From NCBI GenBank assembly GCA_934047225.1, contig OW203993.1:27108069-27172068 (forward strand): 64,000 nucleotides of DNA, read 5' to 3'. The notes beneath the pieces are model-generated. The model saw nothing but the letters and a program-made list of their open reading frames with translations, did not search any database and was not told the origin of the DNA. Source of the DNA: Ypsolopha sequella (taxonomy: Eukaryota; Arthropoda; Insecta; Lepidoptera; Ypsolophidae). Positions 20,366 to 30,483 of the stretch are shown one piece after another (within the stretch, counting starts at the first letter, position 1; each line of letters opens with the position of its first letter). A program made the position numbers and the translations under genes.

Positions 20366-20945
20366 ATGAGTGGTCAAAAATATGTCAATAAAACACATTA
20401 CTTGGTAACTGCTCCGCTTTATATTTAAATTACACTAGCGACCGGTTTCGTTATACTAACATCTTCAGGCTATTGTATTAGGCGAAAATGTATTTCGTCT
20501 ATTTGTTTACATTTGTGATGTGATGGATGACAAACATGATTTAAAGGCGTTTTGTTCGTGCATTTATGGAAGCGTTCAACAAAAATATTTGGTATTATAA
20601 AGTCAAAGTACACTGAAATTAAATAAGTAAATGAATTAAATTGAATAAAAATCAAATGAAAATAGGTAAATTTTTACAAATCAAAAAAGTCAAAAGGAAA
20701 AAACTGATGTCAATAAAGATTAATTTGGTCATTGGGTTGAATTAGATTGAAAGTATTTGAGTAATGGTGACGAAGATAGGCAGTAATGGTCATTTAAGAG
20801 TGGCTGGGGTGATTTAATGCTGTGTCTATTTATTTCCAGGGCTTCTAAAGCGTTGAGTTTCGGTCCTTTTTTGCATTTTTGTAGGAGTTTTATGTCCTCA
20901 TTCGGGTCAAAAGTATGGTTTTCTTTATTAAGGTGTAACCAAGCA
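20366..20945 (-). pseudogene. Penelope-like element: C-terminal tail and terminal repeat (copy A)
   Basis: Minus-strand translation of about 20760-20930 reads ENHTFDPNEDIKLLQKCKKG then KLNALEALEINRH, the conserved end of Penelope-like polyproteins. It is followed by non-coding DNA with a hammerhead-ribozyme core (20436-20472). Copy B (GIY-YIG part) follows in the same orientation. Head-to-tail partial copies are the usual arrangement of Penelope-like elements. Confidence 0.75.
20436..20472 (-). ncRNA. Hammerhead ribozyme of a Penelope-like element
   Basis: Minus strand: stem I strand TAGC, catalytic box CTGAAGA (fits CUGANGA), stem II GTTA-GTA-TAAC, then GAAA, a minimal palindromic stem III CCGG with the cleavage triplet GTC, then the other stem I strand GCTA. 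All core positions are present; one extra T precedes stem II. Hammerheads with such tiny stem III, likely acting as dimers, are known from Penelope-like terminal repeats. The neighbouring Penelope coding tail on the same strand supports the call. Confidence 0.7.
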
Positions 20946-21562
20946 CTCGAGCGCTTATGTGGATTTCCAACTGCCTCTGAATGATTTCATAGAAGTGTTT
21001 CCACTAGTTAGCGGAGTGGACTGAGCGAGTTAAAAAGAGTCTGCTTTGTCATGGCGTTGCACACTAGTTTTGAATGGGGTCCGCAAGCCTATGCTGATTT
21101 TCTAAATATTCGTCTAGTAAATCACAGAATATTTGTAGTTTGCTCCGATATATCCATCGCCTCGCCTTAGATATCCATCGCCATAGATTGCACATCTAAA
21201 ACGAAACATTTCAAGAAAACTGCAACTACGGCTTGGTTTCGCAACAACCTGTATCCTTGTGCCGCCTAGATTTTCTCAACAAATTTTATAACCAAGCACT
21301 CGAGCGCTTATGTGGATTTCCAACTGCCTCTGAACGATTTCATAGAAGTGCTTCCACTAGTTAGCGGAGTGAACTGAACGAGTTAAAAAGAGTCTGCTTT
21401 GTCATGGTGTTGCACACTAATTTTGAATGGGGTCCGCAAGCCTATGCTGATTTTCTAAATATTCGTCTTGTAAATCACAGAACATTTGTAGTTTGCTCTG
21501 ATATATCCATCGCCTTAGATAGCACATCCAAAACGAAACATTTCAAGAAAACTGCAACTACG
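20938..21562 (+). repeat. 353 bp tandem duplication (second copy interrupted by a LINE)
   Basis: The words ACCAAGCACTCGAGCGCTTA, GTGGATTTCCAACTGCCTCT and TTTTGAATGGGGTCCGCAAG occur at a constant offset of 353 bases, first from 20938 and again from 21291. Copy 1 runs through ACTACGGCTTGGTTTCG. Copy 2 is broken at TACG (21559-21562) by a LINE and resumes at 22987. The unit looks like part of an older LINE, whose RT region continues at 22991. Confidence 0.8.
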
Positions 21563-22681
21563 CTCTTAGACTTCAGCAACGCCTTCAATACTGTTGACTT
21601 CGACATACTTGTTGGCGTGCTGAGGTCTCTCAATGTATCTCCATTGGTAATTTCATGGTTCAATTCCTATCTCCGTGGTAGACAGCAGCTGGTTAAAATT
21701 GACACTTCCAAATCCGATTGGTGTAACCTAACAACCGGCGTCCCACAGGGTGGCGTTCTTTCTCCTCTCCTATTTTCAATTTTTATCAATTCTATTACTG
21801 CTTCCCTCTCCTCCTCTTTTCACCTATATGCTGACGACTTGCAGTTGTACGCAGCCGCACTACCACATGACATAAACAGGGCAGTAGACACCATTAACTC
21901 TGATCTCATGGCCATTAGTGAATGGACGCTACGTTTCGGTTTACAGGTCAACCCAAAGAAGTCACAGGCTATCATCATTGGTAGTGACTATTACGTCTCC
22001 CGCTTGGACATGTCCAACGTTTCAGATGTTGTTTTTGATGGTGAAGTAGTGCCTTACTGTACGACTGTGAGGAATTTGGGTTTGTGGATATACCAAACTC
22101 TGTCTTGGTCTCCACATGTCAATGAAGTAAGTCGTAAAGTTTTCGGCTCATATCACTCTCTTAAGCGCTTACAGAAGTTTCTGCCACAGGAAACGAAAAT
22201 AACGTTAGCTCAATCTCTTCTTCTTCCCCTACTAGATTATGCCGATGTTGCTTATCTAGATCCCACTGAAGAGCTGCTTGATAAGCTGGAGCGTCTTCAG
22301 AACTTGTGTATCCGATTCATATACGGACTGCGCAGGTATGATCACGTCTCCGACTTTCGATGCAGGTTGAAGTGGCTCCCTATTCGTCTTCGCAGGAACT
22401 TACATATCCTTTCCCTTTTATATAATGTTCTTCACAACCCCGTCTACCCCAATTATTTAAAAGAAAGAGTTGTTCTTCGCACTGACCGTAGCAACAGAAC
22501 GCTTCGCTCCTGTCACCTTTCCGATCTGGCGATGCCTGCCCACACCATTGATCGTTTCACCAAATCCTTCACGGTCAATGCTGTTCGACTCTGGAATGAA
22601 CTTCCGCAAAACCTCAAAGATCTTCCTTCTGTGTCCTCTTTTAGATACAACTTGAAAAAATTTTACCTCTCATCTCTCTGA
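21404..22681 (+). CDS. LINE reverse transcriptase, 5' truncated, open 425-codon frame
   Basis: The first ~53 residues come from the host repeat; the inserted retrotransposon starts at 21563 in frame. RT motifs follow in order: LLDFSNAFNTVDFDIL, TGVPQGGVLSPLLFSIFIN, LYADDLQLYAA (catalytic YADD), GLQVNPKKSQAI and the C-terminal WLPIRLRRN and VRLWNELPQNLKDLP. This C-terminus fits the Jockey/CR1 group of LINEs. The endonuclease and all of ORF1 are missing, as expected of a 5'-truncated copy. The frame is open to its natural stop at 22681, so the insertion is fairly young, but the protein alone could not retrotranspose. Confidence 0.85.
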   Translation: MVLHTNFEWGPQAYADFLNIRLVNHRTFVVCSDISIALDSTSKTKHFKKTATTLLDFSNAFNTVDFDILVGVLRSLNVSPLVISWFNSYLRGRQQLVKIDTSKSDWCNLTTGVPQGGVLSPLLFSIFINSITASLSSSFHLYADDLQLYAAALPHDINRAVDTINSDLMAISEWTLRFGLQVNPKKSQAIIIGSDYYVSRLDMSNVSDVVFDGEVVPYCTTVRNLGLWIYQTLSWSPHVNEVSRKVFGSYHSLKRLQKFLPQETKITLAQSLLLPLLDYADVAYLDPTEELLDKLERLQNLCIRFIYGLRRYDHVSDFRCRLKWLPIRLRRNLHILSLLYNVLHNPVYPNYLKERVVLRTDRSNRTLRSCHLSDLAMPAHTIDRFTKSFTVNAVRLWNELPQNLKDLPSVSSFRYNLKKFYLSSL

Positions 22682-22990
22682 ATGACTTACTGACTAAGCT
22701 ACTGTTTGTCTGTATATATGTATCTGTGTATTTATGTATGTATTTGTATGTAGTATATTTTTATGTTTATGTTATAGGTTTAAAATAACTTTTAAATAGG
22801 TATTGTTATGCACTGATTAAGTTAAATTTTCAAGATAAAAATGTTTTTATGTTTTCCCAAGGTTGACTGGAAGAAATTTCTTTTAGGAATAAGTCCGCCC
22901 TTGCCTTCTATCTGTTCTTTGTGTGTATCTTGTCTTCTTATTTGTGTGCAATAAAGTGTTTATTCATTCATTCATTCATTCATTCATACG
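21563..22990 (+). mobile_element. 5'-truncated LINE with (ATTC)n tail, 4 bp target duplication
   Basis: The left boundary is set by comparison with the uninterrupted copy at about 21220-21230. The element ends in CATTCATTCATTCATTCAT at 22960-22986 and is flanked by TACG on both sides (21559-21562, 22987-22990). The 3' UTR is 22682-22959. Confidence 0.8.
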
Positions 22991-23460
22991 GCTTGGTTAC
23001 GCAACAACCTGTATCCTTGTGCCGCCTATTTCACTCCGCAAAGCTCACTGGTAGTGGAAGTCCAAAAACTGGCTCATCTACCCATTTAATTTCTCGCCAA
23101 GCTATCTCATAGAAATGATGATGCTGACGCTTTCAGAAACATTAGGTGCCATAACTGCAATAATAAACAAATCACTGAAATATTTCCTGAGTCGTGGAAG
23201 ACAGCATTAGTGAAGCCAATACCAAAAATCAATAATCCGCTTCTGTTAAGGACTTAAGACCTATAAGCCGATACCTTACTTATCCAAAATACTATAAAAA
23301 ATTGTCTATTATCAAATGGCTCATTACCTAGAAACTAATAACATACTTCCTTTACGACAATCAGGGTTTACATCATGATCATGGTAGCATCCTTATCAGA
23401 CAACAGTATTAAACAATACACAGTAGAATTTATTGAAAAAGGCGTTACTTTGCGGAAGTC
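22991..23460 (+). pseudogene. Older LINE RT remnant (host of the LINE insertion)
   Basis: The text resumes GCTTGGTTACGCAACAACCT and translates, with several frame changes, to RNIRCHNCNNKQITEIFPES, then ALVKPIPKINNPL and a DLRPIS-like block. That is the segment just before the catalytic RT palm. It fades at about 23460. The host may belong to the same family as the inserted LINE, because the inserted copy begins where this one ends. Confidence 0.6.
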
Positions 23461-23539
23461 CATCATAAATTTGTAGATATATTAATAATTTGCAATATTC
23501 CGCTAAACACTCCCACCATGCTATTCAAAATGCAGACTC

Positions 23540-23697
23540 AAGCACCGCCCGCCCTCCCGCATAAAACATGCACAAGCAAAGCAAGCAGTACGAGCACAAA
23601 ATAAAGCAATCTTAAATAACAAGCAAGAAAACTTATCGACACGTGTTTCGCCTCTAAACGAGGCATCCTCGGGATGTGTAGTCCGCCCGACCGCTCG

Positions 23698-23700
<3 letters not shown>
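23540..23700 (-). repeat. Retroelement terminal fragment with hammerhead-like core
   Basis: This short segment precedes the poly(A) run and holds AACTTATCGACACGTGTTTC and CCTCTAAACGAGG, a common lepidopteran repeat. A hammerhead-like fold lies on the minus strand (23632-23675). Confidence 0.55.
23632..23675 (-). ncRNA. Hammerhead-like ribozyme, variant core
   Basis: Minus strand: stem I ATC, box CCGAGGA (CUGANGA with U4 changed to C), one T, stem II GCCTC-GTTTA-GAGGC, GAAA, palindromic stem III CACGTG, cleavage triplet GTC, then GAT closing stem I. The layout, including the extra T, matches that at 20436-20472. The U4 change would be expected to weaken cleavage. The stem I pairing is only 3 bp. 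Confidence 0.45.

Positions 23701-23701
<1 letters not shown>

Positions 23702-23757
<56 letters not shown>
23702..23757 (+). repeat. Poly(A) run of about 56 bases
   Basis: An uninterrupted A homopolymer, probably the tail of a retrotransposed copy. Its length is likely unstable or approximate in the assembly. Confidence 0.9.
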
Positions 23758-23761
<4 letters not shown>

Positions 23762-24013
23762 CAGTAGCTTTGAAAAAATGGTGGATCTTTGTCAAGGTGA
23801 CAATATTCTGGAACTATCTGTACCTAGGGTATTAGAATTCTTAATTTGGACAATATGATTGATCCTTTATGTTTTGACAAGACTGTTGTAAATGTTTTGT
23901 TCATAAGCATTCAAATGCTGTTGTACCTTGCCAATATGGATTTAAGTCGTAATAAACTACCAATTTCCATTCGTCGCTTAATTACTCACATTTCCCGTGT
24001 TATTCTTTTTAAG

Positions 24014-25771
24014 AATGTCTGACGGGGAAGGACACAAAAACGATGTGATAAAGCCAGATAAATCTAGCAAAAAACAAAAACGATTTGTCGGATGGTCGAC
24101 GTCAACAAGAAAATAAGACTTCAAAGTCATGAACTGGGAGAAGACTGCAACTGCACTAAATATAAGTGCTTTGAACTAGTAAGTGACGAACAAAAACTCC
24201 GTATATTAACTAACTTTAACCTAATGCCAACGCGTGATGCCCAGGATGCTTATTTATGTGGTCTCATTTCTATCATGGAAGTGCAACGTAGACGCCCTAG
24301 AAAGGAGAAAAAGGAAGCAAATCTCCACTCTGCTTCTTATGCATATAGAGTAAGACTTTTGATGGGAGACAAAGAAACATTAGACGTGCCGGTTTGTTTT
24401 AAAGCATTTTTGTCTCTACAAGGTATTGGTAGACAAAGACTTGCTGCATTAAAAAAGTCTTTACTAACACCCGGAAATGCATCATTAGATAAACGAGGTA
24501 AGCATGACAACCGACCCAATAAGCTTACACAAGAAACAAAAAAAAAATTGTTATGGAGACCATATAAAATCATTTCAAGGTAGAAAATGCCATTACAGCT
24601 TAAATGATTCCTCCATAATAAGAAGAATATAATGAAGATACTGAAGAGTTGTCCATAACCAAAATGTTCGAAAAGTTTGATGCTATGCACAAGGACGTCA
24701 TTTCTTATGAGACATACCGAACAATTTTTAACAATGATTTTAATACCAGCTTTGGCTACCCCAGGTCCGATACATGCAGCACCTGCGATGAATTTAAGGC
24801 CAAAATTGCTGCAATAGATGTAGATATGAAGGAAGCGTTTAGTGCCGAAGAAAAAATAACGATAGAAAGGAAGGAAGAAAAAAACAAGCAAGGAAGAAAC
24901 AGTTTGAAATTGATAATAAATTACATAAAGTTAAAGCAGATGTTTTGTATCAACGGAAGACACAATCCTGACTTCAGTGTCAAAAATCAACTATTAGAGA
25001 ATCTATAACCATGGACTTTCAGAAAAATTTAAGCATTCCTAACATTACTACGGGTGAGGTCTATTATAAAAGACAGCTGACATATTCATATTTGTTCAAT
25101 ATTCATGTTTTGTCCTCATCTAAATCATATTTTTATTGTTATGAAGAAAAAGTTGCAAAAAGATCTGATGAAGTATGTTCTTAAGTATGTTTATGTCATT
25201 TCATCTTTCAAATTCTTGATAAAATGTTATTGAGCTGGTTATATTCTGCGACTCTTGTGGCGGTCAAAATAAAAATTATAGTGTGTTCAGATTCACACAT
25301 TATATTGTTCACACTGCGAAACGTTTAGGACTAATTAAAATGGTTTTCTCTATCAGAGGACATTCTTACTTAGAGTGTGGCAGAAATATGGCTTTGATTA
25401 ACCAGAAGTCACCTTGTGAAACCCCAGATGACTAGAGAAGAGTAATATCTGAAGCAAGACAAAAACATTTACCTTTCAAGGTTATTGATGTAGACTGACC
25501 ATTAGTGCGAAGCTGGACGAATTTTTTGGGGCCTATATACAAAAAAGCCTGCCTTTTTCTCTCCAGGCCAATCCGAGAAATAAGAATAAAAAAACAATAT
25601 CCACGGCAGATTTTTCATAGAGATACATATAATGGCACTTGGACCTTATCTCTTATGCTTGATACGAAAAGAAAGAGGATGGACAATTCAGGAGATGTCC
25701 CAGACCTGAATGAATTTATTTTGCCTGAGCAGAGTTACAAATTGCCATTGTTAAGAGCAATCGTTATCTAG
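24014..25771 (+). pseudogene. Transposase-like protein of an unassigned arthropod family, decayed
   Basis: Starting at ATG 24014 (MSDGEGHKND, basic), a frame change near 24105 leads into HELGEDCNCTKYKCFE, which has a Cys cluster, and further to HDNRPNKLTQETKKKL. Later pieces read YPRSDTCSTCDEFKAK, IFCDSCGGQNKNY (about 25245-25290, a candidate catalytic Asp), IRGHSYLEC and ARQKHLPFKVIDVD. I recognise this set of motifs from many uncharacterised arthropod proteins that behave like a multicopy transposon, but cannot assign a superfamily. At least five frame breaks or stops. The 3' end runs into the inverted repeat at 25750. Confidence 0.65.
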
Positions 25772-26750
25772 CTTTACACTAAGGAAGAAAATAATTGATG
25801 CTGGATATCCAGACTACTGGATGCTAGGCTACAGATACAAAAACCTGATAAGGGTGTCTTCGTGACTTAGGTGTTTGCAGTCTTCCTGGGAGTAGTCAAT
25901 CAAGCCAAGATTGTCTGGCGCCGACTTCTGTTTTAACACCGGAAGCTTACCCCATCAGGGTACGTGGTCCGTACATCCGGTCTCAATATGTATAACCATA
26001 CAAGATGGTGGGAGAAATTGAAGAAAAATTGGGAAGACCCTTAAATAACCTGAAGGGTCAATGTAAAGAAATAAAACAACCTTTTTCATATATTTTTAGT
26101 CTTTCTTTATCGTTGATTGCTTTACTGGATTTTCAAATTCGAAAATTTGGAATATCTTGTCACATTTTTTGTTATTTTTCTCATATCAAAGGGTATGGTG
26201 GTACAAGGAAGAGGAAATTTGCCACAGTAAATTTAAAATATCAAATTTTAAAACTAATTTATCCACGAAACAGAGCACATTTGCTCTGGATATTGTGAAA
26301 GCCAGTTTTTTTTCTGCATTTCCTGGTAAGTTTTGTGTAATTTTGGTTTCATTCTCTGAAAATCCCTTTTGTCCCGTTTCCAATACGTTAATTTCCTTTC
26401 CGAGATTTCATAAGCATATCTTGACGCTGTTGTTTTATTTCTTTACAGCGATCCTTCGGATTTTTTAAGGGTTTTCCCCATTTCTTCTTCAATTCCTCCC
26501 ACCATCTCGTACGGTTGTACCTATTGAGGCCGAATATAAGGATCACGTACCCTGGTGGGGTAAGCTTCCGGTATTAAAACAGAAGTCGGCTTGGCTTCAT
26601 CGACTACTCCCAGGAAGACTGGAAACACCCAAGTCACGAAGACACCCTTACCAGGTTTTTGTATCCGTAGCCTAACATCCAGTAGTCTGGATATCCAGCA
26701 TCAATTTTTTTCTTCCTTAGTGTAAAGCTAGATAACGATTGCTCTTAACA
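25750..26750. repeat. 1 kb palindrome: ~330 bp inverted arms around a ~347 bp centre
   Basis: Left arm 25750-26080 and right arm 26428-26750 match in reverse complement at many points: GTTAAGAGCAATCGTTATCT, GGATATCCAGACTACTGGAT, CTTCCTGGGAGTAGTC, ACCGGAAGCTTACCCC and TGGTGGGAGAAATTGAAGAA. Arms are perhaps 85-90% identical by eye. The left arm starts in the last codons of the pseudogene at 24014-25771. The centre (26081-26427) is AT-rich with no clear gene. Confidence 0.85.
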
Positions 26751-27660
26751 CCTTAATATTACGTTTTCTTTCGGATTAGAAGTTATTAAAACTTCCGTGA
26801 AATCTTAGTTTCTGGGATCCTATAAACTAGTTTCGATATCCAAATTTAAATCCATTATTTTGTGAACAAATGCGTCGTTTAAGCTAAAGGAAAACAAAAT
26901 CCTAAATAAGACGAATTAGGCATAATTTTTGTGTTGATTTAATAAGTTCCTTAGTACCCAATACTCTGCAGATATTATTGTGTTTTATACCATATTTTTT
27001 ACTTCAGTTTTGTTATTTTTAGTTTTTTCACCAGGCTTGCCTGGTGGCAGTCCAAATTTAGGCATAACCGACCAAATTATGCTCGTGATTATGAAGTAGC
27101 TAAAGCCAATATTTTAAAAAGAAACGCTACAACATGTTTTGATATATATGTTTATATATTTACATATACATAGATACATACCTATATATGTGTGCCCATG
27201 ATTTTGTTAAGTGATGAAATCTAAACCTCTAGATTAAGTCACCCGTGTATGCTTTTGTTTAATTATTATTGTTAACTGTATTTACGGTGGATGTCTGTTA
27301 CTGGCGATATTTACTGTACTCCTTTTTTCTGTATTATCATTAAAACTGTATGTGCTGTTGAAGTCCCAAATAAAATAAAATAAAATAAGGAACAGAAACT
27401 AAATTACTTCGAAAAAAATTTAGTCATATTATGTATGACTTATGAATCTTATGACAGTACTAAAACTAAAATTAAGCCTTCAGAATCGGCTTTACTGTAT
27501 CATTAAAATGACGACTTATGAGGTTAAAAATTATACATTGACTTAGACAATGATCTGAATTGTAATTGTATTTCTGTACAGTCACTACCATCAAAAAATT
27601 AAACAAAGGAACAAACAATTATGTTCCATGAAAAATAATAAGTTTATTTAACTTTTGGCG
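26751..27660. other. Non-coding; includes a retroelement-like 3' tail
   Basis: 26751-27010 is AT-rich with nothing recognisable. At 27365-27390, AAATAAAATAAAATAAAATA ends a stretch that looks like the 3' UTR of a LINE. 27391-27660 shows no gene; the far end should include the right terminus of the P-type element, which I could not define. Confidence 0.45.
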
Positions 27661-29790
27661 GAAAGTATTTATAAAGATTCTTTTTTGGCTATATAATGTA
27701 AACGAACTCTGAGAAATTGTTCAATTATAGCTTTGAGCAGCATAACGTCGTGATTGCTTTCTATCGGATGGCTTTCCTTTAGAGGTTTCAAAACGTCATT
27801 TCGTTCTATTATTTTGGCAAAACATTTATTAACCATTACCGGCAAATTGTGTGCTCTACTTAATCCTTTTCCTTCTAGGTTAACAAGTTGTTTCAATATC
27901 GTTTCAGATAGAAGACATGTTTTGAAAACAATTACTGAGGTGTAAGCTAATCCTCCAAAATTCTTCAGGCAAATAAGTTTGTGAAAATAGAGCTTTTCAG
28001 CTGCAGCAACAAGCAACAGGATGAGCATTCTATTTTGGTCTGCAAATTTTTAGTTGCAAATCCTCCAATATAGGCCACAATCAGTTCAACTGTTTCTGGC
28101 AGCTGACGGTCCGCGTCCAGCATATTTGAAAAAACCATAAAATTTTCCATCTCCGTGTCAACATTGAGGATTGAATCATTATTGTTTTCTATCAATCTAT
28201 GTCTATAACCGGGGGTGGTTTTATTTATAGCAGAACTGCAATTTAATATCGGAATGTTTTCTAAAGGAATGCAATTCAATTCCCTGTAAATTTGGACCGA
28301 AGTTCTAAATTTAGTAAGGTTTTTTTATAGATGCCCATGAATTGAGTCGCGTTTGGGTTGTTATTACAACGGCCATGATTTCGTATTACTGCAAAAAGCA
28401 ATTCTATATGATCCTGGCTAAATAAGTCCTGGCTTGTAAGGCAGAATGAATTGGAGAATTTTCGTTTTTCTATATATCCTGTAAATAGGGTTTTTAAACT
28501 AAACATGGATATCAGCAATCCAAGGAATCCTGTTTTAGATTGGGTGCTTGTAATTAACTTTTGATTGTTAGTGACAGTCGTTACCTTTTCACCGTTAACT
28601 TTTCGAATACTTTTTTTTGGACTTCTATTTTTAAACCCTTCAAATCGAGAAAATCGAAAAGTTCGTCTTTCCGTTCAATTGTGAAAGGTTCTTTTAAATT
28701 GTAACCACCCAAAGACCTCGTGTTTAATACATCGAAGAGATTGTTCATTATCTCGATAAAATTTATTGTTGCATCGACATTTTCAAATTCTTTTAGTTTT
28801 ATTCACTTGAACACACTCGAAGTGAAATAGGAACACTGTGGCTCAAAGTTTGTGTGGCAAGTTTAACATTCATAACGTTGTTCCTTAATTGTAAATGCCG
28901 TTGTGTGATTTTGTTCCCAAAGTGAAGACCATTATTATCTTGCGGATTTTTAAGGTTCTGTAAATATTTCCATTTAATTTTGTTACCGTCTCTGTCAATT
29001 AAAACTTTTTTTGCCTCCATTGTATTTCTAACAAGCTTGACCATATGGCACGGGTCTAAAATCACAACCACTGGAATTTTTGTTACTGGATGCTCGAAAT
29101 GAGTTCTCAAATTTTCAGTGTCATCAAAGTTGCATCCTATTTTTTTAGCGGCAGCGAGGTTAGTAGAGAAACCGTCAAATGTTAAACTTACCACTTCTGC
29201 ACCCACCTCATGGTATCTTTCAAGGCACATCAACATAACATTGCATCTTTGTTGGGCTGAAAAGCCATTAACCAAAGAATATTCCAACGGTAGTTTAAAG
29301 GAATCATTAAGCGGAACTAACATCAAGACGTACGCCTGAGTGGCAATTTCTCCCAAAGGACCGTACGTGACAATTCCATCAACATCCAGACCGTTGAAAA
29401 TCTTTTGCTGCCTAATGGCCATTTCATCGACCACGAGACAGGCAAGGTTTTTGTCACTTCGACTGTACTTTACTTGCAGAGCTCTAAAAGCTTCTTTTGT
29501 AAAGCCAGGCTTACCGTCTATTGATTGATACCATTTACATGTATATAGTTGATGAATGTGGTAGACACAAAAGTAACTAACTTCGTACGTACTTATAAGT
29601 AAGTAAGTGTAAGTGCGAATTTCTTAATAGATGGCGTAAATTTGAGGATGCTTCCGCCATTCTTAGATTTCTTTTTTTGCAGCATACAAACTAGGTCTCC
29701 AGGAAACCCACTTAGCGCAGTATGTAAGTTTGAGTCGCTAAACTTTTTTTTTTTTCAAATTTTCAATTATGTCTTTCATGTTAAAAGGTT
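27660..29790 (-). pseudogene. P-superfamily (THAP9-like) transposase, decayed
   Basis: From about 29770 the minus strand reads KDIIENLKKK, then KWYQSIDGKPGFTKEAF and RSDKNLACLVVDEMAIRQQK, where VDEM holds the first catalytic Asp region. The open part 28799-29434 continues with VVSLTFDGFSTNLAAAKKIG (second Asp), ILDPCHMVKLVRNTME, W-x-YLQNLKNPQ and LATQTLSHSV. These are P-element/THAP9 transposase blocks in order. The C-terminus is split over 28276-28518, 27965-28279 and 27669-28028 with frame changes; DIELLFAVIRNHGRCNNNP-like text (SQDHIELLFAVIRNHGRCNN) is the conserved end region. Five or more lesions make it inactive. The upstream coiled-coil and THAP pieces are at 29976-31080. Confidence 0.85.
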
Positions 29791-29954
29791 TATTGTGTAA
29801 CGCCTCATTGCCGCCAAAGCCACCGCAGGAAGCCACCTGCGAAGCCATGTCACCCGCCCACCTCTCAGCCACGCCACCGCCGAGCCGAGCCTTTGAGTGG
29901 GGTTGACAAGCCAGCCGCGCAGACATATTGTGTATCATTCCAATAACATCTGTT

Positions 29955-30483
29955 GTAAGGGGAAGTACTGCCCAATTACCAATTAAAATAATTATTCTGG
30001 AAATTTATATTTATTTGCCGCCGAAAAACCTTACAATTGTTTAACCTTTTATTTTGTCGCTGTAATTTTTTTATTTTTAATAATCGCTTTTTTGCCAGGG
30101 CCGTCTTTGACATTAGTTCTTTTTTTAGTTTTTGTTTTCTAGGGGTATTAAAAGCAGATTCAATTTCAGACGAAGGTACACTTATGGGAGTGCTGAACAG
30201 AGGTTTCAATTCTTTCGAGGCTGGTAAACTTGCATCCTCATCCAATATTTCAGTCTGAATATCTATCTTATATTGGGTGTTTGTGGTACGCCGGCCGCCC
30301 ACGTGGCTTGCCCGAACAAAATCGAAAAACTGCGATGGCCAGTACACTCGAAGTTTTGTGGGCGGCCGGCGTACCACGTGGCGATGAAAGTGTTAATTGA
30401 AAAAAATAATCATAGCTACATGTTGCATAACACTTTCCATAGTCGTCAACTATGAGTTTTCAGAATGTTTATTTACTTACATA
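29955..30483. repeat. 529 bp tandem duplication, copy 1
   Basis: The unit begins GTAAGGGGAAGTACTGCCCA and ends TTTATTTACTTACATA. It is repeated directly at 30484-31012 with no difference that I can find; both encoded 133-codon frames are identical. Inside, GGTACGCCGGCCGCCCAC (30285) faces its reverse complement GTGGGCGGCCGGCGTACC (30358). Confidence 0.95.
29976..30377 (-). CDS. P-type element coiled-coil exon, copy 1
   Basis: The last ~50 residues, NTPRKQKLKKELMSKTALAK then KKLQRQNKRL, match the basic leucine-zipper-like stretch between the THAP finger and catalytic core of THAP9/P-type transposases. The first ~30 residues fall in the GC-rich palindrome and are probably not coding. It lies upstream of the transposase at 27660-29790 on the same strand. 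Identical to copy 2. Confidence 0.6.
   Translation of the reverse strand: MVRRPPTKLRVYWPSQFFDFVRASHVGGRRTTNTQYKIDIQTEILDEDASLPASKELKPLFSTPISVPSSEIESAFNTPRKQKLKKELMSKTALAKKRLLKIKKLQRQNKRLNNCKVFRRQININFQNNYFNW

Noticed and set aside
23538..23795. Minus-strand frame with a long phenylalanine run
   Set aside because: It is simply the poly(A) tract read in reverse.
26005..26468. Open frames in the palindrome
   Set aside because: They cross the inverted-repeat centre, use no recognisable motif and are mirrored on the other strand.
30037..30258. Plus-strand frames opposite the coiled-coil exon (and the copy at 30566)
   Set aside because: Shadow of the minus-strand coding sequence; duplicated only because the DNA is.
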